Origin: Methylobacterium planeticum
GTDB lineage: Bacteria > Pseudomonadota > Alphaproteobacteria > Rhizobiales > Beijerinckiaceae
NCBI RefSeq assembly: GCF_008806345.1
Contig: NZ_VZZJ01000015.1
Location: 19,970-83,969 of the forward strand
DNA: 64,000 bases
Direction: 5' to 3'
Shown: piece by piece, positions 41,698-49,087 of the stretch
Position numbering within the stretch: position 1 is the stretch's first letter
How the letters are laid out: each line of letters opens with the position of its first letter
The notes under the pieces: generated by a model
What the model was told of the DNA's origin: nothing
Databases searched by the model: none
What the model saw: only the letters and a program-made list of their open reading frames with translations
Translations under genes and position numbers: made by a program

Positions 41698-42192
41698 TCA
41701 GGGCTTCGGCGCGCCGGGGGCCGGCCTGGTCTCCGTCAGGAACGTCGCCGCGAAGGCCCCCTTCTCGGCGGAATTCGCCTCGCAGGCGATCTCGGTCTTG
41801 CCCGGCTCCGGGTTCGTGAACCGGCAGGCGCCCACCGCCAGCACGGGGTTCTGCACCACGCCCTCCGGGGTCTTCCGGCCCGGGATCACGAGGTTGATCG
41901 GCTGGAGCGGGTCGGTCTCCTCGGTGCGCTCCTGCTGCGAGCCGGTGCCGCTGAAGCTCAGGGTCTGGCCGTCCCTGGCGGCGAAATCGAAGCTCGTGCG
42001 GGTGCGCGCCACGGTGTTCATCAGCGTGCCGGCGCAGGCGCCGCTGAGATCCTGGCCGGCGATCACGAGCCGGGAGCAGCTGCCCTCGAGCCTGACCGCG
42101 GCCTGGGCGCGCGCCGCGCCGGCGCTCGCCGCGAGGGCCGCGGACACGAGGGCGAGCAGGATGGCGAGGCGGGGGAGGGCGTGGGTCGTCAT
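41698..42192 (-). CDS. Secreted protein of unknown function
   Basis: 164 residues. A signal peptide (MTTHALPRLAILLALVSAALAAS, cleavage near ARAQA) precedes LEGSCSRLVIAGQDLSGACAGTL, TSFDFAARDGQTLSFSGTGSQQ and VGACRFTNPEPGKTEIACEANSAEKGAFAATF, with four cysteines that could form two disulfides. No family was recognised. It lies 51 bp past the thioredoxin gene's upstream side and opposite in context to the GST gene. Confidence 0.65.
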   Translation of the reverse strand: MTTHALPRLAILLALVSAALAASAGAARAQAAVRLEGSCSRLVIAGQDLSGACAGTLMNTVARTRTSFDFAARDGQTLSFSGTGSQQERTEETDPLQPINLVIPGRKTPEGVVQNPVLAVGACRFTNPEPGKTEIACEANSAEKGAFAATFLTETRPAPGAPKP

Positions 42193-42299
42193 GGTGTCCG
42201 TTCGATGGCGTCCGTCACGGACGGCGTCCGTTTTGGTTATCGGCCTGCATCTATGGCGTGGGCGGCCCCCGTCGAGGCCGGGGCGGGGGGCTGCGACGC

Positions 42300-43277
42300 T
42301 TAAGCTCCGAAGCGCAGCGCCCGGTCGTTCGGGGCGGCGAGGTCGAGGGCGGGGCCCAGCGGCACGATGCCGGTCGGGTTGATGGTCGGGTGGCTCTCGT
42401 AATAGTGGCGCTTGATATGGGTCAGGTTCACGGTCCCGGCCACGCCCGGCAGGGCGTAGAGGTCGCGCAGGTAGTGCGAGAGGTTCGGGTAGTCGGCGAT
42501 GCGCTGCCGGTTGCACTTGAAGTGCCCGACATAGACCGGGTCGAAGCGCACCAGGGTGGTGAACAGGCGGATGTCGGCCTCGGTCAGGCGGGCGCCGCAG
42601 AGGTAGCGCCCCGCATCGAGGCGCGCCTCGAGGGCGTCGAGCTCGGCGAACAGCGCCCCGAAGGCCTCCGCGTAGGCCGCCTGGCTGGTGGCGAACCCCG
42701 CCTTGTAGACCCCGTTGTTGACCCGGTCGTAGACCCGCGCGTTGAGCGCGTCGATCGTCGGGCGCAGATCCTCGGGATAGAGGTCCGGCCCCGCGCCCGC
42801 GAAGGCGTCGTTGAGCATCCGGATGATCTCGGCCGATTCGTTCGAGACGATCGTGGCCCGGTCTTTGTCCCAGAGCACCGGCACGGTGACGCGGCCGGTA
42901 TAATGCGGGTCGGCCCGGACGTAGACCTCGTAGAGACGGGCGGCGCCGTTGAGGGTGTCGGGCGTCGCCCCCGGGCTGTCGCCGAAGACCCAGCCCGCCT
43001 TCCCCATATGCGGGTCCACCACCGAGACGGAGACCGCCTCCTCGAGGCCCTTCAGCGCCCGCACGATCAGGGTGCGGTGGGCCCAGGGGCAGGCGAGCGA
43101 GACATAGAGGTGGTAGCGCCCGGCCCGCGCCGGGAAGCCCGCCTCGCCGGAGGGGCCGGCGGCCCCGTCCCGCGTCACCCAGTTGCGGAACGCGGATTGC
43201 TTGCGCTCGAACCGGCCGCCGGTCGACTTCGTGTCGTACCACTGGTCCTGCCAGACCCCGTCGACGAGCAATCCCAT
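42300..43277 (-). CDS. Glutathionyl-hydroquinone reductase-type GST (YqjG family)
   Basis: 325 residues. The N-terminal thioredoxin-like domain carries Cys in YVSLACPWAHRTLIVRALKGL and RVTVPVLWDKDRATIVSNESAEIIRML; the C-terminal helical domain is ECM4-like (RVNNGVYKAGFA, YLCGARLTEADIRLFTTLVRFDPVYVGHFKCN). The family reduces glutathionyl-hydroquinones using that Cys, typical of xi-class GSTs. The ATG at 43277 has SerTrp-free short lead (MGLLVDGVWQDQWYDTKSTGGRF) typical of the family. Confidence 0.92.
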   Translation of the reverse strand: MGLLVDGVWQDQWYDTKSTGGRFERKQSAFRNWVTRDGAAGPSGEAGFPARAGRYHLYVSLACPWAHRTLIVRALKGLEEAVSVSVVDPHMGKAGWVFGDSPGATPDTLNGAARLYEVYVRADPHYTGRVTVPVLWDKDRATIVSNESAEIIRMLNDAFAGAGPDLYPEDLRPTIDALNARVYDRVNNGVYKAGFATSQAAYAEAFGALFAELDALEARLDAGRYLCGARLTEADIRLFTTLVRFDPVYVGHFKCNRQRIADYPNLSHYLRDLYALPGVAGTVNLTHIKRHYYESHPTINPTGIVPLGPALDLAAPNDRALRFGA

Positions 43278-43598
43278 CGCCCCAGACCTTCCCTCTCCGG
43301 TGCGCGACCCGTTCCGGGCCCGATCCCGTCCGCCCGGGTCGCGCCCAGGTGAAATGGGCGTGTCCGACGGCGCGGAAAGCCCCTCGGGGCCGCCCCGGGT
43401 CCGCTTCCCGACGGATGTGCGACCGATTGAACACAACCTTGAGTGTATTCAGTTTGTGATCTTGCCCGGCGATGGACTTGGCATAAGCTCGCGGTTGCCC
43501 GCCTCGGCTTCGGGGGCGGGTACCTCCATCTCGGGTGCGTCGGAAACGGCGCTCCCTTTTTTTCGTCGGGGTTCGACCAAATCCGGAGACCGTTCGCC
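43278..43598. other. Divergent intergenic region
   Basis: 321 bp between the GST gene (minus) and a small membrane ORF (plus). An AT-rich segment near 43428-43462 (ttgaacacaaccttgagtg in it) is the likely promoter area; no clear operator is seen. Open frames in it show no family features. Confidence 0.4.
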
Positions 43599-43826
43599 TT
43601 GGCCGTAACCTTCGTGATGCCCATCGCCGAAGCCGCCGTGTTCACGGCGGGATGCCTCGTCATCCACACCCAGCAGCGGCGGGCCGATCAGGTGACGGTC
43701 GCCCTCGCCTGCGTGGCGGTGCTCCTCGCCTTCGTGCTCGGCATCGCGCTGACCCCGGACAGCTTCCTGCGGGATCAGGTCGGCGTCGCCATCGAGAACG
43801 GCGAACTCGGTCAGCAACTCGACTGA
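43599..43826 (+). CDS. Small two-helix membrane protein
   Basis: 75 residues from TTG 43599, which has GGAG about 10 bp upstream; ATG 43617 is the alternative. Two hydrophobic helices (VMPIAEAAVFTAGCLVI and TVALACVAVLLAFVLGIAL) surround a polar loop (HTQQRRADQ), with an acidic C-terminus. No family was recognised. The longer frame from 43443 is not favoured. Confidence 0.45.
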   Translation: MAVTFVMPIAEAAVFTAGCLVIHTQQRRADQVTVALACVAVLLAFVLGIALTPDSFLRDQVGVAIENGELGQQLD

Positions 43827-43830
43827 GGCC

Positions 43831-43868
43831 GGGCGGCCCAAGATGGACCGGGCGGCCCGAGATGGACC
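43831..43868 (-). repeat. 19-bp tandem duplication
   Basis: gggcggccc[a/g]agatggacc occurs at 43831 and 43850 (one mismatch), with a partial third. It lies 3' of the small membrane ORF and of the convergent AlgX-like gene. Confidence 0.8.
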
Positions 43869-43880
43869 GGGCGCCGTCGT

Positions 43881-44822
43881 TCAGGCCGGCTCGGCCCGGG
43901 TCCCGGCCCCCGCCGGCCCGGCCGTCCCGGCGAGGCGGGCGGCGGCGACGTCGTAATCGTCCCGCGGCACCCGGGCCAGGAAGCGCTCGGCGAGCTCGAA
44001 CACCAGAAGGTCCGGCCGCACCCGCTCGATGTAGCCCCAGTCGAAGCTCGACGACCAGACGAAGTGCACCTCCGCGAAGCTCTCGGCGAGGAGCCCGGTC
44101 AGCATGATCGGGGCGAAATGCGCGTAGGAATCGCCGAACAGCACGAGGCGGCGCCGGTCGATGCCGGGATCGGCGTTGCGGAAGACCACGTGGGCGCCGG
44201 AATGCAGCTCGCTCGCGCGGCCCTGCGCCTCGTAGGCCTCGACCAGGGGGCCCGCATGGACGCGCTCGGCGGCGCGCGGGATCACCAGGTGGCTCACGCT
44301 CTCGCGCGGCAGGCCCGGGACCTTCTCGCCGAGGTCCATCAGCCGCTCCGCCTCGAAGCGGGGGCGGGCGCCGATCTCGGCGGGGGGAACGGCGGCGAGC
44401 GCCCGCATCAGCTCCCGGTAGGCGAGGAGGTAGCCCTCGACCGACCAGTGCGTGTCGGTGCGCAGGTAGAGGGGCGCCCCGTCCCGCGCCGCCCGGAAGG
44501 GCTGGAGCAGGTCGACATAGGCGGCGTTCCGGGCGAGCCGCCGGGCCAGCACCCGGGTCGGGGCGCGGCCGGGATCGTAGGGCAGGTCCCGGGTCAGGTT
44601 GTCGTAGACCGAGAGCTTCTCGGGCACGATCAGGGTGGCGGAGCGGATGCCGAGCCCGGCGGCCCGCGCCGCGCGCGCCTCGATCAGCCGCGTCCACGCA
44701 CGCAGCCGCCACCAGCGGCCGAGCCCGTGCCCGTAATGGTCCATCACCCGGTTGCTGCCCCCCGTGAGGAAGAGCCAGCCGTCCCGGCCGACATGCACCG
44801 GATCCCATCGCTTGGCGAACAT
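43881..44822 (-). CDS. AlgX/AlgJ-like SGNH-domain protein
   Basis: 313 residues. RDGWLFLTGGSN, LYLRTDTHWSVEGYLLAYRELM (the Asp-x-His of the SGNH site) and RLVLFGDSYAHFAPIML (the Ser motif) match the alginate O-acetyltransferase AlgX/AlgJ fold; the order DTHWS before GDSY is that of this permuted family. No signal peptide is seen, unlike AlgX. It may acetylate an exported glycan, but no polysaccharide genes are next to it. Confidence 0.75.
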   Translation of the reverse strand: MFAKRWDPVHVGRDGWLFLTGGSNRVMDHYGHGLGRWWRLRAWTRLIEARAARAAGLGIRSATLIVPEKLSVYDNLTRDLPYDPGRAPTRVLARRLARNAAYVDLLQPFRAARDGAPLYLRTDTHWSVEGYLLAYRELMRALAAVPPAEIGARPRFEAERLMDLGEKVPGLPRESVSHLVIPRAAERVHAGPLVEAYEAQGRASELHSGAHVVFRNADPGIDRRRLVLFGDSYAHFAPIMLTGLLAESFAEVHFVWSSSFDWGYIERVRPDLLVFELAERFLARVPRDDYDVAAARLAGTAGPAGAGTRAEPA

Positions 44823-45125
44823 GCGCCGTCTTTAGTCACGCGCGCGCCGAAGCGAAACCGCGCCGAAGCGAAACCGCGCCGCGGGGCCGGAGCCGGAGGC
44901 GGGGCTCCCGCGTTGGCCGCCATGGATGCGGTCCTCGAATCCCGCGACCTGCCCGCCGCCCGGGTGCTGTACGGGACCTGAGATCCGCCGGAGCCCGCGG
45001 CGGCGCGCCCCGCGACGGGATCGGAGCGCTGGACCTCCCGCCCCGTCGTCTTATGTGGCTCGGGCGGCGCATCCGCCAGGCTTTCATCCGTCAAGCCGTC
45101 TTTCGTAAAGCCATCATCAGGTCCG
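44823..45125. other. Intergenic region with a 16-bp duplication
   Basis: 303 bp between divergent genes. cgccgaagcgaaaccg is duplicated at 44845-44860 and 44861-44876. No RNA gene or further motif is seen. Confidence 0.5.
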
Positions 45126-45656
45126 ATGTCCCGCACCGACGCCACCGCCGATCCGCTGATTCTCACCCTCGCCTTCGAGGCGGACACCTTCGCGCGCTTC
45201 GACGGCCTGCGGCGGCGCCATTTCCCGGAGGCCATCAACCTGATCCCGGCCCACGCCACCCTGTTCCACCACCTGCCGGGCGTGCAGGAGCCCGGCGTCG
45301 CCGAGACCATCGCGAGCCTCGCGCGCACCCAGGGACCGCCCGAGGTGGCGGTGACGGGCCTGCGCTTCACCGGGCGCGGCGTCGCCTACGTGCTCGAATC
45401 GGAGGCGCTGTCCGGCTTCCGGTCCCGGCTCGCCAGCGCCTTCGCGGGGCATCTCACCGAGCAGGACCGGCAGGGCTGGCGCCCGCACGTCACGGTGCAG
45501 AACAAGGTCAAGCCCGAGACCGCCCGCGCGCTCCACGCCGCCCTGGCGCAGGATTTCGCGCCCTTCCGCTTCGCCGCACCCGGATTGCTGCTGTGGCGCT
45601 ATCTCGGCGGGCCCTGGGAGGAGCGGGCCCGCTTCGCCTTCGGAGCCTTCTCGTGA
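45126..45656 (+). CDS. 2'-5' RNA ligase / cyclic phosphodiesterase-family protein
   Basis: 176 residues with the two HxT motifs of the 2H phosphoesterase superfamily: HATLFHHLPG (first) and WRPHVTVQNKVK (second). The members join or open 2',5' or cyclic phosphates in RNA; the real substrate is unknown. Start at the ATG 45126. The PAP2 gene follows 40 bp later and may be co-transcribed. Confidence 0.88.
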   Translation: MSRTDATADPLILTLAFEADTFARFDGLRRRHFPEAINLIPAHATLFHHLPGVQEPGVAETIASLARTQGPPEVAVTGLRFTGRGVAYVLESEALSGFRSRLASAFAGHLTEQDRQGWRPHVTVQNKVKPETARALHAALAQDFAPFRFAAPGLLLWRYLGGPWEERARFAFGAFS

Positions 45657-45696
45657 GCCGGGCCGCTTCCCCCCGGACCCGCGCGAGGATCGATCC

Positions 45697-46455
45697 GTGA
45701 AGGCGCTGCAATCCGCCCGCGGGCATCCGCTCTTCAGCCACGCCACCGCGGTCTGGCTGCGCTTTCGCCTCAACGAGGTCGGGCCGCTCGCCGCGCTCCT
45801 GACCCTGAGCTTCCTCGGCTACGGCTTCTTCTACCTCGCGGACGAGGTCGGCGAGGGCTCGACCGCGGCGCTCGACCGCAAGATCCTCCTGTCCCTGCGC
45901 AACCCCGCCGACCTCTCCGACCCGATCGGCCCGCGCTGGCTCGAGGAGACCATGCGGGACATCACCGGGCTCGGCAGCGTCTTCACCATCGTGTTCGTGA
46001 CGGTGGCGGTGGCGGCCTACCTGGCGCTCGCCAACAAGCACCGCATCGCCCTGTTCGTGGTCGCGGCGGTGGGCGGGGGCGAGCTCGTCTCGACGGTGCT
46101 CAAGCTGTTCTACCACCGGCCCCGGCCGGACCTCGTGCCCCACGGCATGGAGGTGTTCACCGCGAGCTTCCCGAGCGGCCACGCCATGATGTCGGCCATC
46201 GCCTACCTGACGCTCGCGACCCTGGTGGCCCGCCTCGACCCGCACCGGCGCGTCAAGGCCCTGGTCCTGTTCCTCGGCGTCTTCATCACCCTCTGCGTCG
46301 GGGTCAGCCGGGTCTATCTCGGGGTGCACTGGCCGAGCGACGTGCTGGCCGGCTGGTGCGTCGGCGCCGCCTGGGCGGCCCTGTGCTGGTTCGTCGCGCT
46401 CCAGCTCCAGCGCAAGGGCGAGGTCGAGGCCCCGGACCCGCCCCCGCCCGCCTGA
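45697..46455 (+). CDS. PAP2-family membrane phosphatase
   Basis: 252 residues from GTG 45697 (GAGGAT site). After several helices the three PAP2 motifs occur in order: KLFYHRPRPD, SFPSGHAMMSA and SRVYLGVHWPSDVLAG, so the catalytic His pair and Arg are intact. Five or six hydrophobic segments place it in the inner membrane, where it would dephosphorylate undecaprenyl pyrophosphate, phosphatidic acid or similar lipids. Confidence 0.9.
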   Translation: MKALQSARGHPLFSHATAVWLRFRLNEVGPLAALLTLSFLGYGFFYLADEVGEGSTAALDRKILLSLRNPADLSDPIGPRWLEETMRDITGLGSVFTIVFVTVAVAAYLALANKHRIALFVVAAVGGGELVSTVLKLFYHRPRPDLVPHGMEVFTASFPSGHAMMSAIAYLTLATLVARLDPHRRVKALVLFLGVFITLCVGVSRVYLGVHWPSDVLAGWCVGAAWAALCWFVALQLQRKGEVEAPDPPPPA

Positions 46456-46536
46456 GCGGCGGAACACTCCCCTCCGCGCTGGCGTTCGAGGACCCGAGGA
46501 GTGCCGGCGGCGGCGCCCCCCGCGACATCCACCCGG

Positions 46537-46576
46537 CATGGCGAGGCTCATGCCAACATGGCGAGGCTCATGGCGG
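46537..46576 (+). repeat. 20-bp tandem duplication around the oxidoreductase start
   Basis: catggcgaggctcatg recurs at 46537 and 46557, so two ATGs in the reading frame (46558 and 46570) sit within the copied segment. The period of 20 is not a multiple of three, which suggests the first copy is leader. Confidence 0.8.
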
Positions 46577-47889
46577 ACGACGACACGCACCTGTCCCGGC
46601 GCAACCTCCTGCGCGCCGGCGGCGCCACCCTGACCGGCGCGGCCCTCGCGGTGGCGAATGCGGCCTCGGCCGCCCAGAACCCGCCGGGCGGCCCCGCGGT
46701 CCCGGCCGATACCGGCGCGGTGCAGGGTGGCAGAATCGCATTTCCGAACTGGCGCGGCCCCGGCGACCGCACGCCCCCGCCGCCGCCCGCCCCGATGCCG
46801 CCGGAGAAGCGCGTCGGCCTCTGCGTCGTCGGCCTCGGGCGGCTCAGCCTCGAGGAGATCCTGCCGGCCCTGGCGCAGTGCAAGCGGGCGCGGCTCGCGG
46901 GGGTGATGTCGGGGAGCCCGGACAAGGCGAAGCTCGTGGCCGAGCAGTACGGCCTCGCCCCCGAGGCGGTCTACGGCTACGGCGACTGGGACCGGCTGCG
47001 CCAGGATCCGGCGATCCGGGCCGTCTACATCGTGACCCCGAACGCGCTCCACCGCGAGCACGTGCTGGCGGCGGCGGGGGCGGGCAAGCAGGTGCTCTGC
47101 GAGAAGCCGATGGCGGCCTCCTCGGAGGAAGCCCGCGCGATGATCGCGGCCTGCGCCAAGGCGAACGTCAAGCTGATGATCGCCTATCGCTGCCAGTACG
47201 AGCCCTACAACCGCGAGGTGACACGGCTCGCCCGCTCCGGCGAGTTCGGCAAGCCCCGCCTGATCCAGGCCTTCAACGGCCAGACCACCGGCCTGCCCGA
47301 GCAGTGGCGCCTCAAGAGGGCGCTGGCGGGCGGGGGCGCCCTGCCGGATATCGGCCTCTACTGCCTCAACGGCACCCGGGCGCTGCTGGGCGAGGAGCCG
47401 GTCTCGGTGGAGGCGCAGATCTTCTCGCCCCCCGACGACGGCAAGTTCGGCGAGGTCGAGGAGACGGTGAGCTTCACCCTGCGCTTCCCCTCCGGCGCCA
47501 TCGCCCAGTGCATGACGAGCTACGGGGTGCACGAATCCCGGCGCCTCGCGGTGCACTCGGCCGGGGCCGACATCGTGCTGGAGAACGCCTTCGCGTACGA
47601 GGGCCAGCGCCTGATCATCTCCCACAAGGACGGCAAGCAGGAATCCCGCGACAACCGGGTGCTCGCCCAGAAGAACCAGTTCGCCCTGGAGATCGACCAC
47701 TTCGCCCGCTGCGTCCAGGACAACCGCCGGCCGCGCACCCCCGGGGAGGAGGGCCTGCAGGACCAGGTGCTGATGGAGGCGATCTACGAGGCGGCCCGCA
47801 GCGGCAGTCCGGTCAAGGTCGGCCCGCCGCCGGGCACGGGCGGGGGGCTCGACGTCACCCGCGGGCCGGAACTCGACGAGGCCGGCTGA
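46570..47889 (+). CDS. Tat-exported Gfo/Idh/MocA-family oxidoreductase
   Basis: 439 residues. A Tat signal (HLSRRNLLRAGGATLTGAALAVANA) is followed by a Pro-rich linker, then the NAD(P) Rossmann domain (VGLCVVGLGRLSLEEILPAL, AVYIVTPNALHREHVLAAAGAG, LCEKPMAASSEEAR) with the EKP motif of this family. The C-terminal half (QTTGLPEQWRLKRALAGGGALPDIGLYCLNGTRALLGEEP) matches glucose-fructose oxidoreductase-like enzymes, which are periplasmic and keep bound NADP. The ATG at 46570 is chosen, 46558 being possible. Confidence 0.88.
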   Translation: MADDDTHLSRRNLLRAGGATLTGAALAVANAASAAQNPPGGPAVPADTGAVQGGRIAFPNWRGPGDRTPPPPPAPMPPEKRVGLCVVGLGRLSLEEILPALAQCKRARLAGVMSGSPDKAKLVAEQYGLAPEAVYGYGDWDRLRQDPAIRAVYIVTPNALHREHVLAAAGAGKQVLCEKPMAASSEEARAMIAACAKANVKLMIAYRCQYEPYNREVTRLARSGEFGKPRLIQAFNGQTTGLPEQWRLKRALAGGGALPDIGLYCLNGTRALLGEEPVSVEAQIFSPPDDGKFGEVEETVSFTLRFPSGAIAQCMTSYGVHESRRLAVHSAGADIVLENAFAYEGQRLIISHKDGKQESRDNRVLAQKNQFALEIDHFARCVQDNRRPRTPGEEGLQDQVLMEAIYEAARSGSPVKVGPPPGTGGGLDVTRGPELDEAG

Positions 47890-47916
47890 GGGCGGATCTC
47901 AGGGCCGAGGGGCGCC

Positions 47917-48180
47917 TCAGTAATGCGGGGGCGGCGGCTCCGGGGCGCGCGGGTCGCCGCCCCGCTCCCCCGCCTCCTCGACGCGCTCCCGCAGCGCCGC
48001 GACCTGCCGGGTCAGCCGGTCGATCAGGCGCCATTGCTCGGTGATCGTCCGGTTCAGGTCCTCGATCGCGAGGTCCTGCTCGGTCAGGCGCATCTCCAGC
48101 CGGTCGATGCGGCCGGCGTCGCCCGCCTCGCCGGTCGTCCCAAAGCCTCCGGCGGTCGTCCCCGAGCCTCCGGCGCTCAT
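47917..48180 (-). CDS. slyX: SlyX protein
   Basis: 87 residues. A Gly/Thr-rich lead with two copies of a TTAGGFGTT-like stretch precedes the SlyX coiled coil RIDRLEMRLTEQDLAIEDLN followed by RTITEQWRLIDRLTRQVAALRERV; the protein ends in HY after a Pro-run (EPPPPHY), as in other SlyX proteins. Function is unknown. Its ATG overlaps the TGA of trhO (ATGA), so translation is coupled. Confidence 0.85.
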   Translation of the reverse strand: MSAGGSGTTAGGFGTTGEAGDAGRIDRLEMRLTEQDLAIEDLNRTITEQWRLIDRLTRQVAALRERVEEAGERGGDPRAPEPPPPHY

Positions 48181-48929
48181 CGCAGCGCCTCCGGCGGGTG
48201 ATCCGGCCGCTCGTCGAGGCCGTGGCCGAGGGCGATGCGGCCGTCGAAGACGAAGCAATCGCCCCGCCAACGGCTCTCGGCCTCCGGCACCGTCTCGAGG
48301 TATTTCAGGATGCCGCCCCGCAGGAGGTGCACCTCGGGGAATCCCCTGGCCCTGAGATAGGCCCCGGCCTTCTCGCAGCGGATGCCGCCGGTGCAGAACA
48401 GGGCGACCGCCGGCCGCGCCACCGGATCGAGCCCGTCCGCGTAATCGCGAAAATCGCTGAAGCGGCGCAGGCGCGGATCCACCGCCCCCGCGAAGGTGCC
48501 GAGCCCGACCTCGAAGGCGTTGCGGGTGTCGATCACCAGGACGTCCGGCCGCCCAAGCAGCGCGTTCCAATCCTCCGGCGCGACCCGGGTCCCGACATCG
48601 CCGGTCGGGTCGGTGGCGCCCGCGTCGAAGGTGACGATCTCGGGCTTGAGCTTCACCTTCATGCGCCGGAAGGGCGGGGCTTGCGCCCACGACAGCTTGC
48701 ATTCGAGCCCCTCGAGCCGGCCGCCGAGGAGCGGACCCTCGCGGAGTTCGGCGAGGAACGCCGCGATGCCTTCCTGCGAGCCCGCCACCGTGCCGTTGAT
48801 CCCCTCGCGGGCGATCAGCAGCGTGCCGGTGAGGCCCTGCGCCTCGCACAGGCCCTGCAGCGGCGCCCGGAGGGCGTCGGCGTCGGGCAGCGGCGTGAAC
48901 CGGTAGAGGGCGGCGACGAGATGGGGCAT
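48177..48929 (-). CDS. trhO: TrhO, tRNA uridine-34 hydroxylase (rhodanese type)
   Basis: 250 residues. VAALYRFTPLPDADALRAPLQ and GTLLIAREGINGTVAGSQEG match the acylphosphatase-like N-terminus; the rhodanese domain carries the active Cys in FCTGGIRCEKAGAYLRARGF. The family (YceA/UPF0176) hydroxylates uridine 34 of tRNA to ho5U. The next gene, slyX, is coupled by overlap. Confidence 0.92.
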   Translation of the reverse strand: MPHLVAALYRFTPLPDADALRAPLQGLCEAQGLTGTLLIAREGINGTVAGSQEGIAAFLAELREGPLLGGRLEGLECKLSWAQAPPFRRMKVKLKPEIVTFDAGATDPTGDVGTRVAPEDWNALLGRPDVLVIDTRNAFEVGLGTFAGAVDPRLRRFSDFRDYADGLDPVARPAVALFCTGGIRCEKAGAYLRARGFPEVHLLRGGILKYLETVPEAESRWRGDCFVFDGRIALGHGLDERPDHPPEALR

Positions 48930-49087
48930 CGGACGGGGGTTTTAGCAGGCGAATGCCGGGCGCGCGACACCGGTCCGGGGGCTCCGTTGGCCCGGAGGGC
49001 GGGCCTGGCGTCCCGGTCCCGAAGAATGGGCGCGATCGCCTGGTCGGATCCGGCCGGCGTTCGAGGGCCGACGGGGCGGGGCAGGCC

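Noticed and set aside
43443..43598. Longer start for the small membrane protein
   Set aside because: The extra residues are irregular and the GGAG-preceded TTG at 43599 fits better, although this is not certain.
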